Notes: generated by a model not told the origin, from the letters alone. Shown: positions 24,459-34,230, numbered from the stretch's first letter. The stretch: 64,000 nt of DNA from Bacteroidota bacterium (GCA_022711405.1 JAKLFC010000004.1:1-64000); one strand, 5' to 3'. Numbers and translations: made by a program.

Positions 24459-25607
24459 ATGGAAGCTGTAAGCAGGAACATCATCCATATGGACCTGGAT
24501 ACATTTTTTGTTTCGGTGGAACGGCTGGTCAATCCATCGCTGGTGGGTAAACCCGTGATCATTGGGGGGACTTCCGACAGGGGGGTAGTAGCCAGCTGCA
24601 GCTACGAGGCCCGTAAATTTGGCATCAGTTCCGCCATGCCGATGAAACTGGCACGGACCCTCTGCAGTCATGCAATCTATATCCGGGGTGATATGGAATT
24701 GTACAGCAAGTATTCCCATCTGGTGACGGATATCATCGCTGATGAAGCTCCCTTGTTCGAAAAGGCATCCATTGACGAACATTACATTGATGTCACCGGC
24801 ATGGATCGTTTCTTCGGATGCCTGAAATGGTCACAGGAACTACGGCAGAAGATCGTGAAACACACCGGTTTGCCGATCTCGTCGGGTTTATCGGTTAACA
24901 AGACCGTTTCAAAGATCGCTGCCGGAGAGGCAAAACCCAATGGCGAGAAATATATACCCGATGAAATCGTCAGACCGTTCCTGTTTCCGCTGTCTATCCG
25001 AAAGATACCCATGATCGGCGATAAGACCTATCATCTGTTACGGTCGATGGGGATCATTACCATTGGTACACTGGCAGAGATACCTGTTGAAATGATGGAA
25101 AAGGTGATGGGTAAGAACGGGATCATCATCTGGAAGAAAGCCAACGGGATTGATTCCACCCCGGTGACTCCCTACGCTGAAAGCAAGTCGATCAGTACGG
25201 AAAAGACATTTGAGCAGGATACCATCGATGTGGTCAGGCTGAAAGAGATACTGACCGCGATGGTCGAAAAGATCGCGTATGAACTTCGGAGCCAGGAGAA
25301 ACTGACATCCTGCGTAACGGTGAAGATCAGGTACTCCAATTTTGATACTCATACCCAGCAACAACATATCCCCTATACCTCTTTCGACCATGAGCTCATC
25401 CGTGTCGCCCTTGATCTTTTTCAGAAGATCTACCAGCGCAGGATGCTGGTCAGACTGATCGGAGTGAGGTTCAGCCAACTGGTACCTGGTGTTCAGCAAC
25501 TGAACCTCTTTGAGGATACACCCGAGATGACCAGTCTTTACATGGCTATGGACCGGATCCGGAACCGTTTCGGCCGGAAAGCGGTGCGAAGGGCAGTGTG
25601 TCTTTGA
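24459..25607 (+). CDS. dinB: Y-family DNA polymerase IV (DinB)
   Basis: A 382-residue translesion polymerase. Catalytic carboxylates lie in IIHMDLDTFFVSVE and KASIDEHYIDVT; the steric region SCSYEARKFGISSAMP follows, and the helix-hairpin-helix and little-finger regions complete the protein to the end RNRFGRKAVRRAVCL. It copies damaged DNA with low fidelity. The repressor gene lies upstream in the opposite direction and a short dnaE follows, so this is a damage-induced mutagenesis cassette of the Bacteroidetes kind. No beta-clamp motif was checked. Confidence 0.92.
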   Translation: MEAVSRNIIHMDLDTFFVSVERLVNPSLVGKPVIIGGTSDRGVVASCSYEARKFGISSAMPMKLARTLCSHAIYIRGDMELYSKYSHLVTDIIADEAPLFEKASIDEHYIDVTGMDRFFGCLKWSQELRQKIVKHTGLPISSGLSVNKTVSKIAAGEAKPNGEKYIPDEIVRPFLFPLSIRKIPMIGDKTYHLLRSMGIITIGTLAEIPVEMMEKVMGKNGIIIWKKANGIDSTPVTPYAESKSISTEKTFEQDTIDVVRLKEILTAMVEKIAYELRSQEKLTSCVTVKIRYSNFDTHTQQQHIPYTSFDHELIRVALDLFQKIYQRRMLVRLIGVRFSQLVPGVQQLNLFEDTPEMTSLYMAMDRIRNRFGRKAVRRAVCL

Positions 25608-25737
25608 GGGTCAGCCCCTCCACAACCCCTCCCCAAAGGTCCCCGTTTAAACGGGGATCTGGGAGGGGCAGGGGGTGGGGTGAAATTTGGATTTTGGAAT
25701 TTATTTGGAATTTGGTGCTTATAATTTGGGATTTTAC
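25608..25737. repeat. Composite repeat between dinB and dnaE: GC-rich dyad plus AATTTGG heptamers
   Basis: Directly after the dinB stop come CCCCTCC blocks around the palindrome CCCCGTTTAAACGGGG and a GGGAGGGGCAGGGGGTGGGG block. From 25683 to about 25737 runs a degenerate 7-base repeat (AAATTTG GATTTTG GAATTTA, TTTGGAA TTTGGTG and so on), ending 5 bases before the dnaE ATG. The same two-part pattern lies between qmoA and qmoB. Confidence 0.8.
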
Positions 25738-25742
25738 ACAAC

Positions 25743-28685
25743 ATGTACCTCAACTGCCACTCCTATTACTCCCTCCGCTATGGCACATTATCACTGGAGG
25801 ACCTGATTGCCCAGGCAGTCAGCAAAGATATTGACATCATGGCCCTGACGGATATCAATAATACCATGGGGATGATCGATTTTGTGAAGATGTGTGGCGA
25901 GAATGGTATCAAACCGGTAGCAGGTGCAGAGTTCAGAAGGGATGGACTTCATCAGTATACCTGCCTGGCAGGGAATAATGCAGGATTCAGGGAACTAAAC
26001 GAACTGATCACTTCCTGCAACCTGAACCAGAAAGATTTTCCGGTTCAGGCACCGGAATTCGATCATGTATTTGTCATTTATCCCTTCGGTTCCCGTGCAA
26101 AACAACAGCTCAGGGAAAACGAGTACATAGGGATAAGGCCGTCGGAAGCCGGAAAAATATTCACATCCGAATTCAGTCATGACCAGTCCAGACTGGTGAT
26201 CCTGCACCCGGTGACCTTCAAAGACAGGATCGGTTACATTCTCCATAAGAATCTTCGCGCGATCGATAATAACACGCTGATGTCAAAGCTTGCACCCGAT
26301 CAGATAGCTTTACCTGAAGAAGTCATGCTTACGGTGGATTCATTGATGAAGTACTATGAATTCTATCCCCGCATCCTTCAAAATACCGAGCGTCTGTTAT
26401 CGGAATGTTCGGTCTGTTTTGATTACGATCGGGTCAAGAATAAGCAAACCTTTACCGGAAACAGGTACGATGATAAGGTACTTCTGGAGAAACTTGCCCG
26501 TGACGGATTGATCTACCGGTACGGCAAAAACAATAAAACAGCCACCGAAAGGGTGAGGCATGAACTGGAGATCATCGACAGGATGGGTTTTTCATCATAT
26601 TTCCTGATCACATGGGATATCGTACGGTATTCGATGTCGAGGGGCTTTTACCACGTAGGCAGGGGAAGCGGTGCCAACAGTGTGGTTGCTTACTGCCTGA
26701 AGATCACCGATGTGGATCCCATCGACCTTGATCTGTATTTTGAGCGGTTCATCAATCCCCGCCGGACCAGCCCCCCCGATTTTGACATTGACTATTCATG
26801 GGATGAGCGGAGCGAGGTGCAGGACTATATTTTCAAGCGGTACGGGCATGAGCATACCGCGTTGCTGGGAGCCACCTCCACCTTCAAAGGCAATTCCATC
26901 TACCGCGAGCTGGGAAAGGTATACGGTCTTCCGAAGCGGGAGATTGACAGCCTGGTGACCAATCCCGTGGCGGAGGTCAACCGGAATGAGATCACGCGGC
27001 GCATCCATACGATCGCTGAGCTCATGGTTGACTTTCCCAACATCCGAAGCATCCATGCCGGGGGCGTACTGATCTCGGAAGAGCCCCTTACCTGCTATAC
27101 TGCCCTGGACCTCCCGCCCAAAGGCTTTCCCACCACCCAGTGGGATATGTACGTAGCGGAGGAGCTCAGGTATGAAAAACTGGACATCCTCAGCCAGAGG
27201 GGTATCGGGCATATAAAAGAATGTGCGGAAATCATAGCCGTCAACCGGGGAATAAAAGTGGATGTCCACCGGGTGGCTGAATTTAAAAAAGATCCGCAGG
27301 TGAAGAAGCAGCTCATGACCGGTGAGACCATCGGGTGTTTTTATATTGAAAGCCCGGCGATGCGAGGATTGCTGAAAAAACTTCACTGCGACGATTACCT
27401 CACCCTGGTGGCTGCCAGCTCCATCATTCGTCCCGGAGTGGCCAGGTCGGGGATGATGCGGGAGTACATTCATCGTTTCCATCATCCCGATGGATTCAGC
27501 TATATCCACCCGGTGATGGAACAACAGCTGAAGGAGACCTTCGGGGTCATGGTTTACCAGGAGGATGTGCTTAAGATCTGTCATCATTTTGCCGGATTGG
27601 ATCTGGCCGATGCCGATGTACTGCGGCGGGCCATGAGCGGAAAATCGCGTTCCAGGAAAGAGTTTGAACTGATCGTGGAAAAGTTTTTCGCCAATTGTCA
27701 TGAACTTGGTTACCCGGATGAGATCACCCGCGAAGTATGGCGACAGATCGAGTCGTTTGCAGGGTATTCCTTTTCCAAGGCCCACTCGGCTTCCTATGCG
27801 GTCGAGAGTTTCCAGAGCCTGTACCTGAAAGCTCACTACCCCCTGGAGTTCATGGTGGCTGTCATCAATAATTTTGGCGGATTCTATCATACCTGGGTCT
27901 ATTTCAACGAGGCCAGGAGGCAGGGAGCAGAGATCTGCCTGCCATGCGTGAATCAGAGTGATTATACGACATGCATCCGCGGGAAAGAGATCTATGTGGG
28001 CTTCATTCACATCATGAACCTTGAGATGCAGGTTGCCCAGGGCATTGCTACTGAGCGAAACAGCAACGGGCCGTATCAGGACCTGGAGGATTTCATACGA
28101 CGGCTTGATGTACACCTGGAACAGATGATCCTGCTCATCCGCGCCGGGGCATTCCGCTTTACTGGCAAAAGAAAAGCACAGCTCCTGTGGGAGGCCCATT
28201 TGTATTTTGGAAAGAATAAAAACGAACATACCCCGGTACCATTATTCCATACTCCGGCCAGGAACTTTGTCTTGCCTTACCTTGAACAGACCATGCTGGA
28301 AGATGCCCACGATGAGTATGAACTGATCGGATTCCCGGTGACGATCTCAGCGTTTGATCTGCTGGAAACTTCCTTTCGCGGGGAAATCAAAGCCAGGGAA
28401 CTTTCGGGTAATGTAGGGAAGAAGGTCAGGATGGTCGGACGCCTGGTGACGATCAAATACGTGAAGACCATTCACAAGGAACTGATGCACTTCGGCACTT
28501 TTCTGGATGCTGACGGAGAATTTTTCGATTCGGTCCACTTTCCCGCTGTGGCAAACAAATTCCCTTTCAAGGGAAGCGGTATCTATCTTTTACTGGGAAC
28601 TGTCACCGAGGAGTTTGATTTTCACAGCCTTACCGTTGAGAAGATGGCGAAGCTGGCAGTTAAGAAGGATCCGAGGAGTGAATGA
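25743..28685 (+). CDS. dnaE2: DNA polymerase III alpha-like subunit, short damage-cassette type
   Basis: A 980-residue C-family polymerase, shorter than the usual replicative DnaE (about 1160). It has a PHP domain at the start, palm aspartates in SPPDFDIDYSWDER, the GRGSGANSVVAYCL loop, FGVMVYQEDVL, and a FSKAHSASYAVESF stretch near the C-terminal part. The PHP domain starts YLNCHSYYSLRYGT, where an active PHP has H-x-H; the first His is Asn, so nuclease activity is probably lost. Such proteins act with a Y-family polymerase in error-prone repair. A heptamer array lies just before the ATG. Confidence 0.88.
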   Translation: MYLNCHSYYSLRYGTLSLEDLIAQAVSKDIDIMALTDINNTMGMIDFVKMCGENGIKPVAGAEFRRDGLHQYTCLAGNNAGFRELNELITSCNLNQKDFPVQAPEFDHVFVIYPFGSRAKQQLRENEYIGIRPSEAGKIFTSEFSHDQSRLVILHPVTFKDRIGYILHKNLRAIDNNTLMSKLAPDQIALPEEVMLTVDSLMKYYEFYPRILQNTERLLSECSVCFDYDRVKNKQTFTGNRYDDKVLLEKLARDGLIYRYGKNNKTATERVRHELEIIDRMGFSSYFLITWDIVRYSMSRGFYHVGRGSGANSVVAYCLKITDVDPIDLDLYFERFINPRRTSPPDFDIDYSWDERSEVQDYIFKRYGHEHTALLGATSTFKGNSIYRELGKVYGLPKREIDSLVTNPVAEVNRNEITRRIHTIAELMVDFPNIRSIHAGGVLISEEPLTCYTALDLPPKGFPTTQWDMYVAEELRYEKLDILSQRGIGHIKECAEIIAVNRGIKVDVHRVAEFKKDPQVKKQLMTGETIGCFYIESPAMRGLLKKLHCDDYLTLVAASSIIRPGVARSGMMREYIHRFHHPDGFSYIHPVMEQQLKETFGVMVYQEDVLKICHHFAGLDLADADVLRRAMSGKSRSRKEFELIVEKFFANCHELGYPDEITREVWRQIESFAGYSFSKAHSASYAVESFQSLYLKAHYPLEFMVAVINNFGGFYHTWVYFNEARRQGAEICLPCVNQSDYTTCIRGKEIYVGFIHIMNLEMQVAQGIATERNSNGPYQDLEDFIRRLDVHLEQMILLIRAGAFRFTGKRKAQLLWEAHLYFGKNKNEHTPVPLFHTPARNFVLPYLEQTMLEDAHDEYELIGFPVTISAFDLLETSFRGEIKARELSGNVGKKVRMVGRLVTIKYVKTIHKELMHFGTFLDADGEFFDSVHFPAVANKFPFKGSGIYLLLGTVTEEFDFHSLTVEKMAKLAVKKDPRSE

Positions 28686-28707
28686 TGAATTGCTATTGCA
28701 GATTTGT

Positions 28708-28715
28708 TAATTTTG
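28708..28715 (+). promoter_or_regulatory. -7 box for the nucleoside phosphorylase gene
   Basis: TAATTTTG lies 31 bases before ATG 28746. Confidence 0.5.
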
Positions 28716-28745
28716 CTGTCGTATCGCAACATAATCTGTCATTCT

Positions 28746-29567
28746 ATGAATCGGTTTGAGGACATTGACCAGGCTTATCAGTTCCTGACCCGGAAAGGTC
28801 TCAATCATGCCGAGATAGGCATCGTGCTTGGGACTGGCATGGGCAAATTGCTGGATGAGATCTACATTGAAATGAGCATTCCTTTTGAGACGATCCCGAA
28901 TTTTCAGCCAGCTTCTGTAGAATTCCACAAGGGTGAACTGATCTTTGGTCTGCTCAGAGGAAAGCGTGTCGTGGTCATGCATGGCCGTTATCACTATTAT
29001 GAAGGTTACTCCTTTCACCAGATCACTCTGCCCATCCGGGTGATGAAACTGCTGGGTATTCGGTGCCTGATCATATCCAGCGCGTGTGGCTCGATGAATC
29101 CTGAGTACAGCAAAGGAAGCCTGCTGCTGGTGGAGGATCATATCAACCTGCTTCCGGGGAATCCGCTGATTGGGCCTAACCTGGATGCCTTCGGGCCAAG
29201 ATTTCCCGATATGAGCCGCCCCTATTCAGGCTGGATGAATGCAAAGTTTATGGAAATTGCCCGTCAGTACGACCTTCTTTTGCACAGAGGCGTCTATGTG
29301 GCTGTTTCGGGCCCCATGCTGGAAACACCCGCAGAATATCGCTACCTGAGAAATATCGGAGCCGACGTGGTTGGAATGTCCACGGTACCGGAGGTGATCG
29401 TCGCCAATCACATGAGTCTGCCCTGTTCAGCCCTGGCCGTCATCACCGATGAATGCGATCCGGACCATCTTGAACCCATCAGCGTGGATGATCTCCTTCG
29501 TATGGCTTCAGCCACCGAACCTGCGTTTTGCCGTCTGGTCACTTCTTTTGCGGAGTCGCTCCAATGA
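28746..29567 (+). CDS. punA: Purine nucleoside phosphorylase (trimeric, class I type)
   Basis: A 273-residue enzyme that splits purine nucleosides with phosphate. Family marks: IGIVLGTGMGKLLDEI with the phosphate-binding loop, MHGRYHYYEGY, ISSACGSMNPEY, SGPMLETPAEYRYLRN with the base-binding Glu, and GADVVGMSTVPEVIVANHM. The position that is Asn in 6-oxopurine-specific enzymes appears as Asp in VITDECDP, which hints at altered base preference, as in MTA phosphorylases; this is an inference from motif position only. Start chosen at ATG 28746. Confidence 0.85.
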   Translation: MNRFEDIDQAYQFLTRKGLNHAEIGIVLGTGMGKLLDEIYIEMSIPFETIPNFQPASVEFHKGELIFGLLRGKRVVVMHGRYHYYEGYSFHQITLPIRVMKLLGIRCLIISSACGSMNPEYSKGSLLLVEDHINLLPGNPLIGPNLDAFGPRFPDMSRPYSGWMNAKFMEIARQYDLLLHRGVYVAVSGPMLETPAEYRYLRNIGADVVGMSTVPEVIVANHMSLPCSALAVITDECDPDHLEPISVDDLLRMASATEPAFCRLVTSFAESLQ

Positions 29568-30866
29568 TCAGAAGGTAAAGGTGAGGCAGCAGCGTACCCA
29601 CTCATGGGATTCACATCCGTCGTACTCCGGTGAAAGCCTGGTATATTCCGCCTGGAAGGATACCCATTTATAGGCCGCTGCCAATCCGAGGTTGTGCTCA
29701 AAGGTTACATGCCTGATCTGATCGGTACTCAGTGTGTACTCACTCCTGGTAAATACCCCCCCCTGGAGGGTTGCATCATAACCTACCAGGGTGGTTCTGA
29801 AACGGTAAAAAACAAAGCATTGAGCCCTGTCTGATTCAGGATTTGAAATTCCCCATGTGCCTTCGGTGATTTGATCCACGTATGTCGGATCATAGATTCC
29901 GGTGATGAGGTAGGGGCCGATGCTGATCTGGTCGTAGAGCGTACCGGCACGCGCGTTGGCCCATGCCCCGATTTCGATGGATCGCCGCCTGATGAGTGCT
30001 GCCTCTGAGTGAAAAAGATAATCCAGTATGATATCGTTGCTGATCTGGTATTTCCAGCCTGACAGCTCTGTAATGTGAATGGCTTCCTGAAGCATCTCTC
30101 CCTGGGCTGCAGATCCTATCAGTCCGATGTTGAGGGCTGACATCTGCCGGTATCTTTTACCCAGCGTATTCGATACCCTGTTGAATCCAAGATAAAAATA
30201 GGATGAAAAAGGCCTCTCCCCGGGGGTAATGGTATCCAGGTGCGGATCCCAGGGAGTGTACATCCTGTGGACCAGGCTTATACCATAGTAGTTCCTGGCC
30301 GGACCTTTCGATGGGATCATCAGTCTGGTCAGAAACGACCGGTTGAATCCCGGATCGATCAGGTCAAACCGGATCCCATTGGTATAATACCGGTCGGTAT
30401 TTGTAAAAATATCATTATCAAAACTGACGCAGAAGTATGTGCTGGGATTGACCAGTGCCAGCCATTCATTCAACTGGTCCTTCCTCATATCCAGGGCATT
30501 CAGCCATTGCTTGCTTGATGCGATGTCAGGGGTATTAGCCGAGGCTCTCAGCCGCCGGATGGTTTCCATTCGCTGCTGAATGGTTTGCTGGTCATAGGCC
30601 GGCGGGGGAGAAGCGGTCTTCTTTTTCTTTTTCCCTGCATGGCCCTTTGTCAGGATATCCGGCGTAAGTTTATGTTCCTGCAGTGTATCTTCCAGAAAAG
30701 TTTCACTGGCTCCGGACGCTTGCCCAGGCTTGATGAATGATGGCTGTTCATTTCTTGGACTACCGTTATCCCCGGCGGAGCGGTCATCCTGCCGGCAACG
30801 GTCGAAGCCGGTTACAAGGATGAATGATCCGATAAACAATCCGGTCAGTGTTAGAATTCTGTTCAT
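29568..30866 (-). CDS. LpxR-like (DUF2219) outer-membrane lipid A deacylase-type protein
   Basis: A 432-residue protein. A signal/anchor (MNRILTLTGLFIGSFILVTG) and a long disordered, charged linker precede the barrel. The DUF2219 hallmark is SFDNDIFTNTDRYYTNGIRF, whose Asn-Asp and TDRYYTNG match the LpxR active-site strand, and strands run to the final TFTF. LpxR removes the 3'-acyloxyacyl chain of lipid A; here the function is inferred from the family. A Cys in GFDRCRQDD may be a lipid site, but it does not fit a standard lipobox. The stop directly abuts that of the convergent phosphorylase. Confidence 0.75.
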   Translation of the reverse strand: MNRILTLTGLFIGSFILVTGFDRCRQDDRSAGDNGSPRNEQPSFIKPGQASGASETFLEDTLQEHKLTPDILTKGHAGKKKKKTASPPPAYDQQTIQQRMETIRRLRASANTPDIASSKQWLNALDMRKDQLNEWLALVNPSTYFCVSFDNDIFTNTDRYYTNGIRFDLIDPGFNRSFLTRLMIPSKGPARNYYGISLVHRMYTPWDPHLDTITPGERPFSSYFYLGFNRVSNTLGKRYRQMSALNIGLIGSAAQGEMLQEAIHITELSGWKYQISNDIILDYLFHSEAALIRRRSIEIGAWANARAGTLYDQISIGPYLITGIYDPTYVDQITEGTWGISNPESDRAQCFVFYRFRTTLVGYDATLQGGVFTRSEYTLSTDQIRHVTFEHNLGLAAAYKWVSFQAEYTRLSPEYDGCESHEWVRCCLTFTF

Positions 30867-30885
30867 TCTCGATTGCAGGACATAG

Positions 30886-30893
30886 CAAAGTTA
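30886..30893 (-). promoter_or_regulatory. -7 box for the LpxR-like gene
   Basis: CAAAGTTA on the plus strand is TAACTTTG on the minus strand, 20 bases upstream of ATG 30866. Confidence 0.6.
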
Positions 30894-30905
30894 AACCGAA
30901 TCCCT

Positions 30906-30913
30906 TAATTTTG
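30906..30913 (+). promoter_or_regulatory. -7 box for the old-yellow-enzyme gene
   Basis: TAATTTTG lies 30 bases before ATG 30943, back to back with the minus-strand box at 30886. Confidence 0.55.
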
Positions 30914-30942
30914 GAGTGTAAATCATGTAACACCTAATTATC

Positions 30943-32013
30943 ATGGCGGATTTATTCACTGAATTGACCATACGGGGAGTCAGCCTGAGGAACAGGATCG
31001 GAGTGTCACCGATGTGCCAGTACGTAGCTGATGAAGGCAGGGCCAATGACTGGCATTTTGTCCATTATGGCAGCAGGGCTGTCGGTGGCGCGGGATTGAT
31101 CATCGTGGAGGCCACTGCAGTGGCTCCTGAAGGCAGGATAACTCCCTGGGATCTGGGTCTGTGGGATGATGGCCAGATCGGGCCTCTGAAAAGGATCACA
31201 GAATTTTTACGCGATCAGGGAAGTGTACCTGCCATTCAGCTGGGGCATGCGGGAAGGAAAGCAGGGAGGTCGCAGACCTGGCTGGGCAACTGGCGGGTGG
31301 AGGTTAGCCAGGGTGGTTGGGAACGGATCGTGGCTCCAAGTCCGGTCAGTTATTATCCGCTTGACGGAGCCCCTGAGGAGTTGACGGAGGCTGAGATCAG
31401 TAAATTCACAGATGCTTTTGCAGGGGCGGCTGTCAGGGCTGTGGAAGCCGGCTTCGGCATCATGGAGATCCATGGTGCGCACGGGTATCTCATCCATGAA
31501 TTTTTATCGCCACTGTCCAATAAACGAACCGACAGGTACGGGGGTACGTTTGAGAACCGGATACGTTTTCTGATGGAAGTCATCCACGCAGTGAGGAAAG
31601 TTATCCCGGATTCCATGCCTTTGCTGGTAAGGATTTCGGCAACGGACTGGATGCCGGATGAGGAATCATGGGAACCGGACCAGGCTGTTGAACTTGCCAG
31701 GCGGATGAAGTCAGCCGATGTTGACCTGGTTGACTGCTCCAGCGGAGGGCTGGTACCCGAACAAAAGATCCACCCGGTCCCAGGCTACCAGACCGGTTTT
31801 TCAGAACGGATCCGCAGGGAAGCCGGAGTGCTGACAGGGACAGTGGGGATGATCACCGATCCTTTGCATGCCAGGCAAATCATCCAGGCAGGACAGGCCG
31901 ACCTGGTGCTGATCGGCAGGGAATTCCTAAGGGATCCCTATTTCCCGCTGCATGCAGCGGGAAGGCTGGGTTTGGATAGTTCCTGGCCGGATCCCTATCA
32001 CAAGGCAAAATAA
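30943..32013 (+). CDS. NADH:flavin oxidoreductase of the old yellow enzyme family (YqjM/NamA type)
   Basis: A 356-residue FMN enzyme. It has NRIGVSPMCQYVADEG, where the Cys is typical of the YqjM class, then WHFVHYGSRAVGGAGLIIVEATAV, the substrate-binding HAGRKA, FGIMEIHGAHGYLIHEFLSP, RTDRYGGTFENRIRF and a final LVLIGREFLRDPYFP. It reduces activated C=C bonds with NAD(P)H. The physiological substrate is unknown. Confidence 0.9.
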   Translation: MADLFTELTIRGVSLRNRIGVSPMCQYVADEGRANDWHFVHYGSRAVGGAGLIIVEATAVAPEGRITPWDLGLWDDGQIGPLKRITEFLRDQGSVPAIQLGHAGRKAGRSQTWLGNWRVEVSQGGWERIVAPSPVSYYPLDGAPEELTEAEISKFTDAFAGAAVRAVEAGFGIMEIHGAHGYLIHEFLSPLSNKRTDRYGGTFENRIRFLMEVIHAVRKVIPDSMPLLVRISATDWMPDEESWEPDQAVELARRMKSADVDLVDCSSGGLVPEQKIHPVPGYQTGFSERIRREAGVLTGTVGMITDPLHARQIIQAGQADLVLIGREFLRDPYFPLHAAGRLGLDSSWPDPYHKAK

Positions 32014-32066
32014 ACGGATGATATCCTATGGTAAGGAATGTCATACGTTTTATAAATCATAGTGCT

Positions 32067-33605
32067 TTATTTTGCGTAGCTGACGGCTCGTGTTTCCCGG
32101 ATCACGGTGATCTTGATCTGGCCAGGGTAGGTCATTTCGTCCTGTATCTTCCGTGAAAGATCGTATGCGATCTGGTTAGCTTCGTTATCGGTAACTTTAT
32201 CCGCACCAACGATCACCCTGAGTTCCCGGCCTGCCTGGATCGCATAGGTCTTTACGACGCCCGGGTAGGAGAGGGCCAGCTCTTCCAGGTGATTCAGCCT
32301 CTGTATATAGGCTTCCACCACTTCGCGCCGCGCACCCGGCCTGGCTCCTGAAATGGCATCGCACACCTGTACGATAGGTGCAATGAGGGACTCCATCTCC
32401 ACCTCATCATGATGGGCGCCAATGGCGTTGCTAACTTCCGGCTTTTCTTTGAATTTCTCAGCCAGTTTCATACCGAGGAGCGCATGAGGTAATTCCGGTT
32501 CATTGTCGGGTACTTTCCCGATATCGTGCAAGAGCCCTGCACGCTTGGCCAGTTTAGGATTCAGGCCCAGTTCCGAAGCCATCGTGGCGCACATGTTGGC
32601 CACTTCCTTTGAATGCTGGAGCAGGTTCTGTCCATAGGAGCTCCTGAATTTCATCCGGCCGATCATACGGATCAGCTCATGATGGATGCCGTGAATGCCC
32701 AGGTCGATGCAGGTTCTTTTTCCGGTTTCGATGATTTCCTGTTCGATCTGTTTTTTCGTTTTGCCCACAACCTCTTCGATGCGTGCAGGGTGGATACGGC
32801 CGTCTGAAACCAGTTTATGCAGGGAAAGGCGTGCTATTTCGCGTCGGACCGGATCAAACCCCGACAGGATGATCGCATCCGGGGAGTCGTCGATGATGAT
32901 CTCCACCCCGGTAAGGGCTTCCAGTGCACGGATGTTCCTTCCTTCGCGGCCGATAATGCGGCCCTTGATCTCGTCGTTGTCAATGTTGAATACCGATACG
33001 GTGTTTTCGACCGACTGTTCCACCGCTGTGCGCTGGATGGTCTCGATCACGATCTTTTTTGCTTCGCGGTTAGCCGTCAGTTTGGCCTCATCCACAATAT
33101 CCTTGATGTGCGCCATGGCTTCGCTGCGGGCTTCGTCCTTGAGGGATTCAATCAGCTGTGCCTTTGCTTCTGCCGCTGATATCCCCGAGATGGCTTCCAG
33201 TTGTTCGATCTGTTTCTTGGCGGCTTTTTCAATCTCCTGCTGCTTTTTGTTGATCAGCTCAAGCTGTGAGGTCAGGCTGGCCTTCATGGTACCCACTTCC
33301 TTTTGTTTGCGCTGCATCTCCTCCAGTTTTTGTGAAAAAAGGGTTTCTTTCTGTTTTAACCGGTTCTCACCTTTCTGGATCAGGTTATTCTTTTCCTGGA
33401 TGATCTTTTCGTGCTCTGCCTTCAATTGGAGGAATTTCTCCTTGGCCTGCAGGATCTTGTCTTTTTTGATCATCTCCGCCTTTTCCTCTGATTCTCTCAG
33501 GATTCGTTCACTTTTTTTCTCGACGGCCTTGCGTAACAGGGTGCTGGTGATAAGAAATCCTGCAACCAACCCTGCTATGACCGCCAGTATGTAGTATATA
33601 ATCAT
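32067..33605 (-). CDS. rny: Ribonuclease Y
   Basis: A 512-residue membrane-anchored endoribonuclease that starts mRNA decay. An N-terminal membrane helix ([19 protein letters not shown]) is followed by a long charged coiled coil (to about 200), a KH domain with [16 protein letters not shown], and an HD domain with [10 protein letters not shown] and [10 protein letters not shown]. Length is normal for the family. It lies downstream of zapA and a 6S-like RNA on the same strand, an order found in other Bacteroidetes. Confidence 0.95.
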   Translation of the reverse strand: MIIYYILAVIAGLVAGFLITSTLLRKAVEKKSERILRESEEKAEMIKKDKILQAKEKFLQLKAEHEKIIQEKNNLIQKGENRLKQKETLFSQKLEEMQRKQKEVGTMKASLTSQLELINKKQQEIEKAAKKQIEQLEAISGISAAEAKAQLIESLKDEARSEAMAHIKDIVDEAKLTANREAKKIVIETIQRTAVEQSVENTVSVFNIDNDEIKGRIIGREGRNIRALEALTGVEIIIDDSPDAIILSGFDPVRREIARLSLHKLVSDGRIHPARIEEVVGKTKKQIEQEIIETGKRTCIDLGIHGIHHELIRMIGRMKFRSSYGQNLLQHSKEVANMCATMASELGLNPKLAKRAGLLHDIGKVPDNEPELPHALLGMKLAEKFKEKPEVSNAIGAHHDEVEMESLIAPIVQVCDAISGARPGARREVVEAYIQRLNHLEELALSYPGVVKTYAIQAGRELRVIVGADKVTDNEANQIAYDLSRKIQDEMTYPGQIKITVIRETRAVSYAK

Positions 33606-33673
33606 CGCATTATGTATTAGTTAATATTCTCATTGACCTGAGGTTTGACGTGTGTATAGACGGTTCACGTACC

Positions 33674-33884
33674 AAAAAAAACCCGCAGATTATCCAACCG
33701 TTTATGATAAACCCCATAATGAAATGGTTAGGGTAGCCTGGTTTTTCGAACTTCAATCGTTCTTATCTTTCAATAAGAATCCCGGTTTTGCCCGGTCACC
33801 AAAGCCTGTTCTTCAAACCAATGAGCCATAAACCCTATTGGTTTTTGTGTTGAGTTTACATACTGACTTGAATAATTGCGGGTA
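33674..33884 (-). ncRNA. ssrS: 6S RNA (SsrS)-like structured RNA
   Basis: In the 317-base gap between zapA and rny the minus strand can fold into one long rod. The 5' end ACCCGCAATTATTCAA (33883 down) pairs with TTGGATAATCTGCGGGT near 33680, giving about 16 bp with one bulge. TATG/CATA, TAAAC/GTTTA and TC/GG pairs extend the stem inward, and a terminal hairpin TTCTTAT/ATAAGAA with a 6-base loop lies near the middle. The closing stem is followed by eight T. Size of about 210, rod shape, open middle and a place next to zapA are all as in 6S RNA, which binds the housekeeping RNA polymerase. I cannot run a covariance search here. Confidence 0.7.
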
Positions 33885-33922
33885 TCTCGTCGGTCTTTTT
33901 CAAAGAACGTTGTGCTCAGTCT

Positions 33923-34207
33923 TTAAATGGTTGAAGTCAGCGCTTCATCCAGTTCAGATAGTCTCTGGGATATCATGGTTTCGGAAGCCAGCAACTTGTA
34001 TTCGGCATGAATTGCAGCTGTGGTAAAGTGCAGCGCAACCATAGCCAGCAAATCCTGCTGGTCGTTGAAAGCATAGATGTCAGCATATTCTTTCATCAGT
34101 TCATTTATCTCTTTGGCAGCCTTCCTCACAATTTCCTCATCCCTGGGATGAATTTTCATGTGATAGGACCGGTTGGCAAGTGATAAAGTGATGGATAGTT
34201 CTTCCAT
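33923..34207 (-). CDS. zapA: Cell division protein ZapA
   Basis: A 94-residue FtsZ-associated protein. It shows the ZapA start (ITLSLANRSYHMKIHPRDEEIVRKAAKEIN), the DQQDLLAMVALHFTT middle and a C-terminal coiled-coil helix. It bundles FtsZ filaments at mid-cell. A small coiled-coil gene lies 23 bases upstream on the same strand and the 6S-like RNA follows. Confidence 0.88.
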   Translation of the reverse strand: MEELSITLSLANRSYHMKIHPRDEEIVRKAAKEINELMKEYADIYAFNDQQDLLAMVALHFTTAAIHAEYKLLASETMISQRLSELDEALTSTI

Positions 34208-34230
34208 TGTCAGTTCCGGTAAAGGAACGT

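Noticed and set aside
26796..28229. 477-codon open frame on the minus strand
   Set aside because: It is the antisense shadow of dnaE, which has clear polymerase motifs; the frame has no recognisable domain.
32695..33594. 299-codon open frame on the plus strand
   Set aside because: Antisense to the RNase Y coiled coil; Ser/Cys/Phe-rich composition is what reversed coiled-coil codons give.
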